From Ricinus communis (lineage: Eukaryota; Streptophyta; Magnoliopsida; Malpighiales; Euphorbiaceae), in NCBI RefSeq assembly GCF_019578655.1, contig NC_063263.1:7016001-7080000 (forward strand): a stretch of 64,000 nt of DNA, given 5' to 3'. The position numbers and the translations under genes are program-made. This document shows positions 48,901-62,600 of the stretch, piece after piece (the first letter of the stretch is position 1; each line of letters begins with the position of its first letter). The notes under the pieces are model-generated. The model was not told the DNA's origin. It saw nothing but the letters and a program-made list of their open reading frames with translations, and ran no database searches.

Positions 48901-51900
48901 TTAAGGCACTGCTGGGCGCTGCCACCATTCAACTGTCTTCAAACAATAGAGACTCTTATTAAGATTCGGTTCTTGTAATGGCAACTGATCTTTACTCTCT
49001 TAATTTATTCAAAATTATTTAAAAACATAAATCCCAAATTAAAATTCAATTTTTATTTTTGTTTGTTCTTTATCGTCTATTTCGCCGGTATGTAAGTGAT
49101 ATTGATGGCCTTGTTGTTTTGAAAATTTTGGGATGGAGTTATTTTTGTTGCTGTTGTAGAATAATTACTTTATTTTACCTTGTGCCGAGGGACTTGAGCG
49201 GTGATAGTATTGAGCTCATCATCAAGAAGGCCTTGATTGTATTCTCTTCTTCATTAAGGGTTTGTTGGAGTTTTTTTATATTTTGAAAAGAGAGAGAGAT
49301 TGAACAAGTGAATGAGAAGAGAAAAAGGAATTATGTTATAAAAATCGAGAGTGATGGACATGTGGCAGTTAGGAGGAGCGACAGTGGTGTCATCGGTGGA
49401 AGAGAGTTGAGAACAGTATAAGTTAGAAGCGGTGAAAGAATCAGCAGTTGTTGCAAAGAATTGAAAGTCGCTCAAACAATCGGCCTATTCAGTGGTGTTT
49501 GGAAATTGACTATTTGTTAATAGGGTTTAGGCAATGACGAAAGCAGGGGGTTTGTAATTGATGTATTTATATCTTTTTCTTTTCTCTTTTCTCTAATTCT
49601 GTAGACATTTTGCATTAAAATCCTTCTTTTTTCTTTATATATTTATAAATTAAAAATCAAATTATTTATCTTTGAAATTTTTGAAGGATTTATATTTTTA
49701 CAAAATTCTACTTTTACGAAAAAAGATCATCATGAGATGAAAAAAGAAAAGATTTAAAGTTAAGGAAAAATGAAAATTATATTATTATATATTTGTTAAT
49801 AGAACTCACTTGTCTACAAAATGCGTGTGAAATATGCTTTCTTAAATTTAGGATAAATCCACCGGTTTCTGAAATGTACGAAGAAATTAGTTTGAGGTAA
49901 ATTGAACCTCATTTACAAGTTCAGGGGCAAATTGTGACTCATCAAAATCGTAGCCATATAGGCCTTCATGGAGTGAAGGTTAGGATGATTATAGACCGCA
50001 ACTGTCTCCAGTTGAAACCATATTTGATTGCCACGTATTCCTTCACCTCATGTTACATGATCTGGTACACTTACGTACGTGACGACACCATGCCATGCTT
50101 TTTACTTCAAGTACTCGAGATAAAAATACGAGTAATCTTAAAATTACTTTTTAATATTTTAAAATTTAAAAATAATTTATAAAAATATTAAATATTATAT
50201 CAAGAATAAAATAAAGAGCGAGAAAAAAATATTAATAATTTTTAAAATGTATATATTACTTACCTTGTTAATTTATTCTCATCGTCTTTCAATTTTAATT
50301 TTAATATAGTTAATATTTAATTAAATTTTTAAAATTTTATTTTTTAACAATTTTTTTTTAAATATATTAATAAAAAGTTGATATGGCAGTCCAAATCGTA
50401 CTTTTAAAAAGATAAATAATAAAATTCTACATCATTAAATGATACACGTGTCACGACGTGTTCCATTTATTCTCTCTCTACCTTTGGCTTCTTTCTCTTC
50501 TTACTCGACCCTCCCTTCTCTTCTCACAATTTAATCCTAAAAATAAACAAAAGCTACAAACCACTTTAATTAAATAAAATCAAAATTTATAATCTATTGA
50601 TCCCATAAATTTCAATAACTCTCTCTTAAAAAGATCATTCAATCTCCCTCTAAAAAAATCGATCGCTCTCTCTTCTTGGAGTGCCGTTAATGCCTTTCAC
50701 ATGGTTGACGTTTGAGACCAACCACCGCGAGATCCACATCCAACTTTACCAGCAGAACAACGCGCCACTGCAGTATCAGAACAGCGCCCCATTGCACCAA
50801 CGCCAGATTCCTATCCATCGTTACTTGTCCATCACACCATTGACCACCGCACGAGCATATAGTTAAGAGTAATTTAGCCACTCTGCTGCTTAGACCCTAT
50901 AATGATTTACGTTTAAAATTTCTGGTAATCGCTAGTAATATGGCATTGATTGTAAGTGAGATTGAGCTAGGATTAGTTGGTAGGGTCCTAAGAAGGGTGC
51001 TAAAGTGGCTATCTCCATGTCTAAGCTGTTACTTGTGCTTTACTAGTAATGTCAACTTCATGTCTCAAATAGAAGTGCATCAAATTCTCATAACATTATA
51101 TCAAAGATTAAAATCGAGCACCTTTTACATGGAAGAAACCATCTTGGTCCAGCTGTTTATTTTCCTTTTTTCATTTACGAGGATATAGAATATCCAAATG
51201 ACATGAACTTTTTCTATTTTAATTTTAAACGAGCATTGTCACGTCATTTTTCTATTATAATTTTTAATTTGTGTGTTATGATGTCATTTTTTATTATAAT
51301 ATTTAATAGACATTAACAATAAAGAGTTGAATGATATAAAAATTAAAATTAAGAGGATTTAGCGTTACAAATTAAAAATTAGGAATTTTTACGATACTAG
51401 AGAGAATATCCAGTGAGGGTGCGAGTAAATTAGCCTTAGTTACATATACTGAACATCTTATAACGTTTCCCCGCCACCTCCTATTTTTACTAAGTACGTA
51501 TCGTGAATGTCCTATCTACTCTCCCTTCCATTATCTCTTCCTCATCAATAGATCCATTCTTCTCCATTTTAGGATTTTAATATCCCCAACTTTCTCCGAT
51601 TTCTATCTAACCAGAAAAGGACGGTAAAAATCAGTGCCATAAAATGAATAGTTCACAGCGATGTTACATCGGCAACATCACCGGTAAAGAAAATGGTTGA
51701 AAACCTATTATTTTTACGGCGAGTAGAACTTGACTAGCAAACTGAATTTTCTCCTGGGTTGGTGGTTTCAGTGCTGTTTGACTAACAATGGAAAGAATTT
51801 TAGAGCTTCTTGCTTGGATAATAGGGACTGATTGAAGTTTGTTAATAGATTTAGGCTTTTGTAGGTAGTGACAAAAATGGAACAAGAAATTGACCCGCTC

Positions 51901-53510
51901 GAGTTTGAAAGATATTTTACTGTAAGGATATTTGAATCGAAAATGATGAGGCTGCGGTGCAACAGTACGTCTGGTTGGAATTCAGTAAAGAAATTTATTT
52001 TATTTAAATATATATAATAAAAAATAAAAATAAAATAGATATTTTAATAATATAAAATATATAAATTTATTATTATTAAATTTATTTATTTTATTAAAAT
52101 TCAATTTAGTTATAAATAATTTAATACAAATCTAATTATATAATTTTAAATTAATTTTTAATTTAAATAAAATATATAAATTTTATAAATTTCAACCCCT
52201 AAAAAAAAAAAAAAAAAGCCAATTCAAAAGTTACAGGACTATGAAAAAAATGCAGTGTCATGAAAAAACAAAAGAAAAAGAAAAGCAGAAGGAAAAATAG
52301 TTGGTGATGGGTCAACATCCATATGTAGGAGCAGGAATGAAAGGTTCAGTAGGGGAGTGTTCACTGAATAGGGAGATTTCAGATCTCAACTCTGTGCTGC
52401 TGCTTGGATTGGACTTTCATTTTTGTCGTTTTACCTGACAAAACCAAATGAAACAGACTCCTCCCACCCTTTCCAATGGTTTTTGCTGTCTGGAAAATTA
52501 TCTTGCAGTCGATGATGCCCTTTATCATCCTCCTCTCACATTTGCCCAAAACCTTTTTCCTTTTCTTTTTTTTTTTGGTTTTCTGTATTTCGATGGAGCA
52601 CTAATTCATTATAAGAATAACTTTGAACACCTTTTATATTATTACTTTTCCCTAAAATAATACTATAGTTACTTTAACTTTTTATTTACAAACATCTAAT
52701 TTGATAATTACAATTCATTTTATTAGTGCAACAATTATTTTCATTATCTTTTTCCTTTATATCTACCAGTCTTCAATCTTCCTACAACTAAGTCTATAAT
52801 AGATAAGAGTTATAATTCCAAACAATTAATAGTTTACAGTTCTTTTCTAAAAAGTTTTGATGATATTATCACTATGGTTACTTCTCAAATATTCCAAACC
52901 AATTGAAATAATCATAAATGTTTTATTTATTCGAATAATACATTTTCACATATATTCTATTTTTAAATTCAACATAATCTATTTTCAAAACCCAAATCCA
53001 TTGTAAAACAAATTCAACAAAATCATATCCATTTTGAACCATCACAAATATTGACCGAGTAAACTTTCCGACATCCTCCATACTTCTCTTAAAAAAAACT
53101 ATTAAATTTAGTATTTTAATTTTTAATTTCTAATTTTTATATTTTAGTATTTAAATTATTTTTTATTCAATTAAGTGTTTAAATTTGTTAAAACTGTTCA
53201 ATATAATTACAATGCTTATATAACTTAATTTTGGACAGTTAACTAATTAAAATACCATTCTTTAAGATGATATCATACTTCTTTTTTTTTTTTCTTCTAC
53301 TTTCTATTTTATTTTCAATACTATTTTTAAAAAAAATTGTTTATTTCTTGAGAAATTAAAAAAAGAAATATTTATTTAAAAATTTCATTTCATTTATCTA
53401 AAAATTAAAAATAAATTTATAAGTAAGGATAAGTAAAATATCTAGGTTATTTTATGTCTAAAATGAGTTAAATTATCACTTTAACATATAAAATCTGTGA
53501 GAGATATTCT

Positions 53511-53535
53511 AATATATATATATATATATATATAA
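53511..53535. repeat. (AT)n microsatellite
   Basis: A short AT run just before LTR-like copy C. Confidence 0.8.
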
Positions 53536-53558
53536 ATATTAATTTCTAAAAATTAATT

Positions 53559-55977
53559 TGTCATGATCTGATCCGAGATCCGTGACTGGCGCTAGTGAAT
53601 AGATTTAAGACTACTGAAACCCATAGCAATCTCAACTAATCAATAATTCCGATAAACACACACACAGATATATATATATATTACTTAAATATACCAACAA
53701 TTCATTTTCATAATCACAACTCAATTAAATTAATCCATCAACTTGAATATTTAATAGTTTTTTTTTATAATTTCAACAGACAAAAAAAAAATTAATATTT
53801 CAGAACTACTACTCCAGAGGATCTAGATTATTAAATAATTTAAAATACAAAGATAGAAATTTAATTACAATAAGCCCGAAAGGGAAGGAAGTCGGACTGT
53901 TCAAAAAGAAGACGGCGTAAAACCTAGCAGTCACCTAAAAATTAAAATTGAAATTGTTACTTAAGAATCATATACGCTAAGTTTAAGTAGCCATAAATAT
54001 AAATAATTATTAGATAGTATAAAATATCATAACATAATAAAGGCATATCATATCATAAGTTTTTTGAAAATATAATTTTTAACACATACGGGACGAGTAC
54101 TTCAACAGAACTCTAAATCTTTAATTCTAGCAGTCTTTCGACTCTCTTAATCCAATAAGACAGGCACCAAGAGAGCAAAGCTCAACCATAGTCCTTAAGT
54201 CAAGTCTGGTCATTTAATTACTAATACAGCCGATGCCTAGAGATTAAAGCTCGACCAGGGACATTTATCTAGTAAATCAGACTTTCATAGGCCTAAAAAG
54301 TTCTGTTCGACCAAGGCACATCACTGAATATTCTTATATTACCTAATCTTGATATTTACTGGTGCCTACGCGGTCGTGATGTAACCCATCAGGTGACATA
54401 TTCTACTATTGCATCATCTCGAGCCACAAAACATTAGCATCAATAATATGATATGCAATATGATATTCAAACGATCACGATAGTTATAATGATATAGTGA
54501 AGTAACGAAATTATTTTATAAAATTAATAATAATTAAACAACAATGAAAATAATAATCATAGTAATAATAATAATAATTGTGATAATAATAAATATAATG
54601 GCACGAATAATAATAATATTATTATTATTATTAATATTAATAGCAATGAAAATAGATTTAATAATAATTATACTACTAAAATAACCATAATAATTATTCA
54701 TTTAAGAATTTCATTTAAATGCAGATATGACATAGGGAGTAGAATATATGACTCTAACTCACAGTTCTGCCGAGTTTCATTGTCTCCTCCTACACCTCAG
54801 ATGGAGCCGGCTAGACTAATGGTTATCTATTTATGAAAATAATTAAATTAATAAAATATTCATAATTTTCCCTAAGTCCATACTCCTAGATTAGACTATC
54901 TAAAGAAATTCTGACTGATCCCAACTAGGAAATTCTATCGAAAATTTGATAGAACCTCCCTTGAAATATGGATGTTTACCTCCCGTAACAGATCTAGAAC
55001 CTGCTAAAAAATATTCAATAATTATTTAACACGAGACGGGTCACCTATAACTACATTATATTTTTTCTCACTCTGCAAAACAACCCAGTCCATAATACAA
55101 TAATTAACAGTTCGACAATATATATTATTTTACGATTCAACATGTAAATATTTTTTCACATATTTAATTTAATTACCCACAACGTCAATTTATAAATTCA
55201 AATAATAATTACCACTATAATTAATCTATAGTATTGCTATGATCAAGTTACTAATTAATTAAATATTTTAATTAATTATTAGTAACTAACAACTAATGCA
55301 CCAAATATTTTTTTTTATTTCTGAACAAGTTTTTGAGTCCAAAATAAATTATACCAAGCCGAAAATCTGAAATTCTGCGCATCCAAAAAATACCAGCATC
55401 CGATTGTCGATACCATCAACAGTGTCGGATCTCGAATCCAGAGACGCCTACTCGAAGCTTGAGCTGCAGGGAGTCCAAATATGCAATTGTTTTTGCCGGA
55501 AGCTCGCGAGAGGCCATCAAATCGATGTCGAAAAGTTTTAGCTCCTGCGAGACTCAAATACCATAGCTTGGGGGGGGGGGGGAATGGGGAACAACATAAA
55601 AGCTTTACCTGGGGGCTTTCGACGGTGGAGAGCACGAATCCGTCGTTGGATTTGCGAGAAAAGGGCGGCATGAGGTTGTTCCAGTGGCAGCAGCAAAAGC
55701 GACGACTCCTCCTTCTACTCCTTCCAATTTTCCGACAGAATTAGGGGAATAAGGGCGGCGATGAAGGAAAGAGGAGCTAATAATAAAAATAGTTATTATT
55801 ATTGTACTAATTATTATTATTTTTAATTAATAATATTAAAAATAGTTAGTTTGATAATTTTTTTAAATGTTATAAATTAACATTAAATATTAAAAAAATT
55901 ATTAGATTATATTTAGAAATTTAATTTTATAATCGAAATAATAATAATGCAATGCATGGGTAAACGACTAGTATACA
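53559..55977 (+). mobile_element. LTR-like repeat, copy C (plus orientation)
   Basis: It starts TGTCATGATCTGATCCGAGA (53559), a mutated form of the family start. It shares ordered blocks with copies A and B: GAGTACTTCAACAGAACTCT (54093), GAGAGCAAAGCTC (54172), CTCGACCAGGGACA (54251), CATCAGGTGACATATTCTAC (54389), an ATA/ATT microsatellite (54500-54700) and CACAGTTCTGCC (54760). With A it also shares the reverse complement of AATATTTGGTGCATTAATTG. The right edge is tentative: TATACA at 55972-55977, with flanks TAATT and TAAAT agreeing at 4 of 5. No protein-coding domains of a retrotransposon are seen. A run of 13 G lies at 55570-55582. Confidence 0.62.
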
Positions 55978-58271
55978 TAAATTAGTATGTTCAGACACTT
56001 GATTGAATAAAAAAAATTTAAACAATAAAATAAAAAAAAATAAAAAGTCAAAACACAAAGTTTGTGATTATTCATTTTTAGAATTTCTATAATATTCTAA
56101 CAAAAATTCGTGATAGGAAGAATTCTACATTAAAAAAAGAAAAGATTAAATGGCGGTCTTATTCCTATTATTACAAATTGTTAAAAAAGTATTTAACGAG
56201 TAAAATTTTATCAGTTATTTCCGCCAACGAACTCCTTCAATTATGTTTTTTAACTTCCACCACAATCTCTTACCTGTATCAATAATTGGGAGAAAAGATT
56301 AACCATCAATTATTTAATTATAATTAAAAAAGAACTATAATTTTAGGATGGATGAAAAGAGGAAGTAAGAATTTATTATATTGAGAGAAAAGATTTTTGA
56401 ATTAACATGCTACAGGCCTGACCGCATCACTTTCAATGAATTCAATTCTAATAATGTAATAAAAAGTACATTAATTCAGGAAATTAAATAAGAAAATAAG
56501 ACAGACAGATGATTGCCTCACTTATACACTAAACTAATATATGATTGCCGCATATTATTAGTTTTAAATAATAAAATATGTGTCAATTATCTTACGCTAA
56601 AATGTAAAAATACTCATGCACACATGTTACTTTTCTCTTAATTATGGTTTCATACACGAGATTTATATAAAAATCTCTAGATATGGATTTTCATTATTTT
56701 TTTAAAAATAAAAGAGAATAAGAGCAAAATATCTCTGGAAAGTTTTGAAGAGAACAAAGTAGAAGAACTAAAATCCTGTTTTGTAGAGAGTTTTTCTATT
56801 TTTATTTTCTAGTTTTCAAGAAAAGTTAAAACTTTTTATTTTTATAAAAAATTTATAAAATTTGTAAAACATGTTTACTTTGTAGAAAACTTTTTTATTT
56901 CTTATTTTAGGTAAGGTTTTAAGTATAAATAGTAGGCTAGAAATAAATAAAGTAAAAACACATTATTTTCATTTGAAAATAAATGATTCCTTATATAAAA
57001 GAAAAATAAAAAATATGTTATAATTAAAAAATTTATAGAAAATTGATATAGATTTTTATAAATAAACACGTCTAAAAATTTGAAAAAGAATTATAAAAAC
57101 TGTAATAGGAAGAAAAGTTAAAAAAAAAGTTTGAAACCATGGAAATATAAACACTATAAACTCTAATAAAAGATTGATGGAAAAGCAGAATTATCTTATA
57201 ATGACTTAATAAAACATGTCATATTCATTTAATGTTATCAATCAATACATGTCTTTTCTAACAGTTGACCATTGATTGAGCAACTGTAAAACAGATTTGG
57301 TGCTATTTGAAAGAGGAACTCGAATATAAATTCTTGTATAAGATGGAGCGTTTTTCAAATGCTAATTGGATACGATACAAGAAAGATCAAAGATCTATAA
57401 ATACATTTAACAAATCTAACCAAACAACAACCTAATAACAATAAATCTAATCCAACAACAATAAAATCATAGCTCTATAATCAAACCGGCGAACAGTAGA
57501 AGAACATTGTTCTTTAAACTACAACAGGCTTGCAGAAGAATTGCATGCAAACAATTAAAGGGATGCTACAGTCTAGGTTACACCTCAATTTTCCAGTCAA
57601 GTGAAACAGAGACTTTCAAGCACAACGAGTTGAAAGTCAGACATGTGATTGCAGATGAGCTCTGATCAATTAACTTGTACTTGATAGCTCACCCATTAAG
57701 CATAATTACATATCAATCTCATTAAGGATGATTATCTAAGTAATTAAATGGATTGACAAATATCACTTTATCAACTCGAATGCAACAATTCAGCACTAGA
57801 AACCAAATCCACATAACAAAACGAAAGCGAAAGCAAAAGCAAAATTGTTAGATAAAGCAGAAAATCATATAAAAAGAATGTGAACTAGAACTTCTCATTG
57901 CAATCCTTCCAATTTCCATGATTTGAAACATAGTTTACATTTATGTTAGCACGAAATATATGACATGACAAAAAATGGGTCGACCCTTCTCTGAATTATA
58001 AGCCGTGTGAACAAAACTACATTACAGAAAAGAAACTCAACAGCAAGAAGAAGATCAACAAAATACCAATCAACAAATTCCCATTTACAGAAAGAAGTCA
58101 AGGACCTAAATTAAGAGAACGAAACCTCCGATCGATCCAATTTGCCATTTCTATATCCACAAATCAATGCTTGGCCACCAAAGAATCTGAACAAAGAATT
58201 TAAAATTTTCAATTAAAAATCCTCTAAAACCATCAAAAGTTATGAACTTGTTGGCATTGCTGAATGAATAT
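55978..58271. other. AT-rich intergenic region
   Basis: No coding exon seen. The last 300-400 bases probably contain the 3' UTR of the minus-strand proline-rich gene. Confidence 0.45.
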
Positions 58272-58904
58272 TCAAGAAGCGCAATTTTCATATCTATGTT
58301 GGACCCTCAAAAGCTGCTTTCTTTTAAATACCAAAAACCCAATAACACCAATCTGTAAAATAGCAGCAATACCCACGAACAATAATCCAATCTTTTTCCC
58401 TGTATTCATTGAATGATTACTATTCTTTGGTGGCGGTCGATTATGCCTCGTCCAGCTTCCGTGGCTATTTCTGCTCCCATTTGAAGATGGTCCTCTTAAT
58501 GAAGGCCTTAGTGGGGGTGATGTGTTGCTTGTATAAGATGGAGTTGGTGGTGGTGGTGGCGATGGCGGTGGCGATGATGGTGGTGGTGGTGGTGGTGGTG
58601 GTGGTGATGACGACGATGCTGGTGGTGGAGGAGATGGAGGTGGCGGGGATAATAATGAGCTCGGTGGTGATGTTGGTGGTGGTGGTGATGGTGATGGAGG
58701 CGGTGGTGGTGGTGGTGGTGGTGGAGAAGGTGGCGGCGGTGAGGGTGGGGGAGGAGATGGTGGAGGAGGAGGCGGCGGCGGCTGTACGATTAAAAATGCT
58801 GCTGAAGCGGGAACATTTTGTGATTGAGACTCAACAAGAAAAGCAAGAAAGTTGCATACAAGCCCTAAAATCACAAAGATCAAAGTTGATAACCGTGTTT
58901 CCAT
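58272..58904 (-). CDS. Proline-rich (extensin-like) single-pass membrane protein
   Basis: A single exon of 210 residues from the ATG at 58904; the frame continues upstream but has no earlier ATG. Residues 1-28 form a signal peptide (STLIFVILGLVCNFLAFLV). Residues 42-131 are almost all Pro and Ser in SPPPP-type blocks, the hydroxylation and glycosylation pattern of extensins. A basic Ser/Asn-rich linker follows, then one membrane helix at about 172-192 and a short cytoplasmic tail (KRKQLLRVQHRYENCAS). The layout suggests a wall-facing Pro-rich domain anchored in the plasma membrane. There is no kinase domain, unlike PERK receptors. The exact family is not recognised and the function is unknown. 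Confidence 0.8.
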   Translation of the reverse strand: METRLSTLIFVILGLVCNFLAFLVESQSQNVPASAAFLIVQPPPPPPPPSPPPPSPPPPSPPPPPPPPPPSPSPPPPTSPPSSLLSPPPPSPPPPASSSSPPPPPPPPPSSPPPSPPPPPTPSYTSNTSPPLRPSLRGPSSNGSRNSHGSWTRHNRPPPKNSNHSMNTGKKIGLLFVGIAAILQIGVIGFLVFKRKQLLRVQHRYENCAS

Positions 58905-59600
58905 GAAGCAATCAATGGTAAAAAAATAAAGATAAATTTCACATCTGGGTGTGAACCCAAATTCCTCTGCTTTCAAACCCTATCACTCTTCTTTTAAATT
59001 CAAGTTCAAGATTCAATATCTAGGGTTTGATTTTGATCCCTAAGATAAGATCAAGGAGATGGGTATAACTCTAGCTGGTTAATCCAACTCCTTGTTTCTT
59101 CTAGATTAGGTACAGACATCTAGTGTTTGGACATTTGGAAACCAAATTCTTGTTTTCTTTGATCCTTCTGGGTAATCAAGAAAATGAGCCAAATGGGTTT
59201 CTTCCTTTCTTGATTTTGCAAACAGACTCGTTAAGGATGGCCTATTGCCATTATCGACTTTCTGTCAAAATCAAAAGATAAAAAGGGAGAGAGAGAGAGA
59301 GAGAGGAGGAGAAAGGGAAAAGAACGGGTCAAACTGAAATTGGGTTTTGGGAAAAGAAGATGAACAAGGCATTAACGAAAGAAAGAACGTGCCTTTCTAA
59401 AAATTAAAGTTGCTCTGTGTGTTTTCATTTCTCTCTTTCTCAGAAAATGCAGAAGAGACAGACACAGAGAGAAAGAGAAAGAGAAAGAGAAAGAGTCAGC
59501 GTACCGGGAGGGGGGCTTCAACGGTTGGTACAGACTAATTTAGGGGGTCTTGATTGATTGATCGCATAGTAAGAGAATCTAAAAGAAAGAGAGACCTAAA
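58905..59600 (-). promoter_or_regulatory. 5' leader and promoter of the proline-rich gene, with GA/CT repeats
   Basis: It holds (GA)n at 59287-59305 and (GAGAAA)n at 59467-59495 on the plus strand, that is CT-rich tracts on the transcribed strand. Such pyrimidine tracts are common in plant core promoters and leaders. Exact start sites cannot be seen. Confidence 0.45.
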
Positions 59601-62600
59601 TGGAGCTGTTAGCTGTTAACTACATAGATAGAGAAAGGTTTTTGTGCTGTGAATTTGTGACCTGTCAAAGAGAAACACACCCTGTAGGATCATGTGGGCC
59701 CAAATGTCTTTTTTCTTTTTTCTCTTTTTTCATATTCATGGGATTGGGATTGACTTCTTCTTTTTTATTTTTTTATTTTGTGTCCGAAATGAAAGTGAAA
59801 TGGGAACAAGGGTATTTTGGGCCCATCACAAAACTTTGTAGTCTAATACTATGACATGACCTTATTATTTGTTCTACTCGGTTTAGCCCACATTATCACT
59901 TCATGGCCCACAAAATACTCATTTGCTATTTCTTGGGGGGAGGAAGAATTGGTCAATAAGCACATTCAGTCAATATATACTCACTTCATTTCCAATGCTT
60001 ATGGTTTAATGGGGCTTTAATTTGGAAATTTGATGTTCATTGTTGAGCAAAACTTCTTTTAGCTATTCCATTTTAATGTTTCCGATAATTTTCGCTACTT
60101 TAGATGCATTCTATCTTATAATAGGACGGCTAATTCATATAAATTAATTTTAAAAAATTTACAATACGTTTGACTTACTCTTTACATTTACATCAAGTAT
60201 GAAATTCTTAGAATATGTTATTCATTCAATTAACTGACCAAGTACTCCCCAATTTTGATTATTTGATTACAATTATGGCAAACACTACAAGGATGAATAT
60301 GCTCGGTAAATTTTGCGTCAACAGCACTCGATGCTTTTAGAGTCGTGATTAGGGTTGCCAAATGAATTTGTTAATATAGCAATAGGCCCAAATGCATTGT
60401 AGTGCAGTGACTTAAGCCCATCAAAGAACTTAAACCCCCTAACCTAAGGATGTAATACAACCAACAAAGAAATAATTGAACTTAAATTTAAGTTATGCCT
60501 TTGTAAGTCTAGGATTGTAATGAATCAAGTTATCCATCTCTCAGTGACTTGGCCCGATAAAAACTCCTTTAATCTCATTTGAATATAAATGAATGAGCAA
60601 TTCTCAAGTTCAATCTTAAGCTCACGAGTAAAGCCTAAGCAAGGGTGTATTTAGTTCTTTTAAGCTCACGAGCAACTCATTTAGGTTTGATTACTAGCAT
60701 ATATAATTTTCATATCAATTTAAAAGATAACAAAGTGAGATTTAACAATAGAACATTTGGATCATTGTAACTAAAATTTAAAGATTATAATAATTATAAT
60801 GACAGTTTAAATTTTTATATTAATATACGTCTACTTTATCTATTTTTATTAAGTATTATGAAAATTATAATCACCGTTTTTATTTGTATATTAGTATTTC
60901 AAAAGAATTTTATTTTAAACTCATTTGGGCTCGATTAGATTTGTAAATATTTAATAAGTAGGTTAAGGTTCGTCTCAGCTTAATATTATTTAACAAACAA
61001 CTAAACTAAAATCTAACATTTGAGTTTTTTTAAGTAACATGTCAAAGTTAAGATAGGGTCAGTTTATTTGCAATTCTAGTCATTTATCAAATGAGCAAAA
61101 AACAATCATATGTTTATTTAATTTTTATTAGTCCAATCAAATTTAAATTTTAGTTAATAAATATAAGTTGGAAGTAGAACCTTCTCTAAATATTAATATA
61201 GAGATATAAATTATAATTATAGTATTGTAATACCTATATACATAGAATACTATTATCTAAATATAGAATATGATTATAATTCTTATAATACTAAGTTTTA
61301 GATGAGAAAATAATTACAACTCATATATTTATTTATTAATTTTATTTTGTTACTCCTAAACTTGAATATTAAAAATTACAAGTGCTGGTGCTAGTGATAG
61401 GGCTAGTAATCAAATTTAAACTAGTTCTGAAGAGACACCTCAACATTGAACTTGAAAATCGCTCCTTAAAACAAATTCTTGGTGAGCTGTGAACCGTGCA
61501 TGATTGATTCGCAGCCCTATATACGCGCCATTATTAAAATACTGCCTATATTTTCTAACTTATCTACTGATGGAAAGATGATACAGGGTGCTGTTGACTC
61601 CCCAGTAAAACACAAGTGACAAAGAAGGGTGACCAACCACCTAGCACATAGCCACAGAAAGGCCAACCAAATATCACATGGATGAGAGACGCACACAGTA
61701 AAAAAAATATATTTAGCAGCCTCTCTTCTATGGATGCAGCAGTGCAGGTAGAGCAAGAAGCATGTTTGGCTTGATCCAGCGCCACCTCCATCCCCTTTTT
61801 AACCGTGCCCAGAAATTTTTTGTCAGCACAAAACTGTCATTTAGCCGCAGAACCTTAAAATATATATATATAAATATAGTTATCCAAGGGTTAAAAGCCA
61901 AGATTCTTGCTTTTGTCCCATCATTATTATACAGCCTTCCTATCAGTACAGAGGAAGGGAAAATAATGGAAACTTGGAAAAAGAAATCTGCACGTTCAAT
62001 TGTTCATAGTAATTCTTAAGTCTTACCCCCCACCTCACCTAGTAATTAAACTCCAGGACAGTGATGTTTATGGCTTATATGTTGGAAGTTTTTATATTGA
62101 TGTGGACAATGTCAAATCTAATTGATGGCGAAGAAATTTGTATATAACAACAGAAAATCATTGTTTATTTTGATCAAATGAAAAGTATATCAGAAGATGA
62201 TTACGAGGATACAAGTATTGCTGTACAATTCAGTGCCAATATTTCATTCAATAAGTGAGGAGCTAAGAATGTATTTTCAAAGATTATATACTAAAACAAA
62301 TATTTAAATGAACACGCATATCTATTACTTTACATATTATTGAAATTTAATTAATAAAAGCCAAAAGTATAAGCCCAAAAACATCTGGTTAAATGGTAAT
62401 AGTGTTTTTTATTTCAGTTAAGGTATAGAGTTCGAGAATTTTTTATATGTATTTTACTATCTATAAAATCTTACCCAATACATTTTAGATTAACTTTACA
62501 TGTATATAAATAAAAAAATCTAGTTAACAATTATCAAAATCCCAACTCGAAATATTTTGATTATGCCATAAATTTTATAAAATAATCATTTATTTTTAGA

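Larger units (their letters stand above)
44174..53558. other. Long AT-rich intergenic region
   Basis: About 9.4 kb with no gene I can support. 44174-44800 should contain the GRF 3' UTR. 45957-45992 is an (AT)n run. 46480-47870 is extremely AT-rich. Less AT-rich pockets at 47870-47950, 48600-48740, 49960-50100 and 50690-50860 have short frames without recognisable domains. GC-poor tandem-like sequence and an (AT)n precede the LTR-like copy at 53559. Confidence 0.45.

Noticed and set aside
50681..50881. Frames on both strands in a GC-richer pocket
   Set aside because: The frames mirror each other and show no domain. A pair of GAGTAAATTTAGCC-like words nearby is in direct, not inverted, orientation, so a transposon is not supported.
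58409..58906. Long plus-strand frame rich in Val and Met opposite the proline-rich gene
   Set aside because: It is the complement of CCX repeats. The minus strand has a signal peptide, a membrane helix and sensible composition, so this is a shadow.
61517..61791. Two overlapping minus-strand frames of about 75-79 codons
   Set aside because: No recognised family, overlapping in different frames, no splice support.
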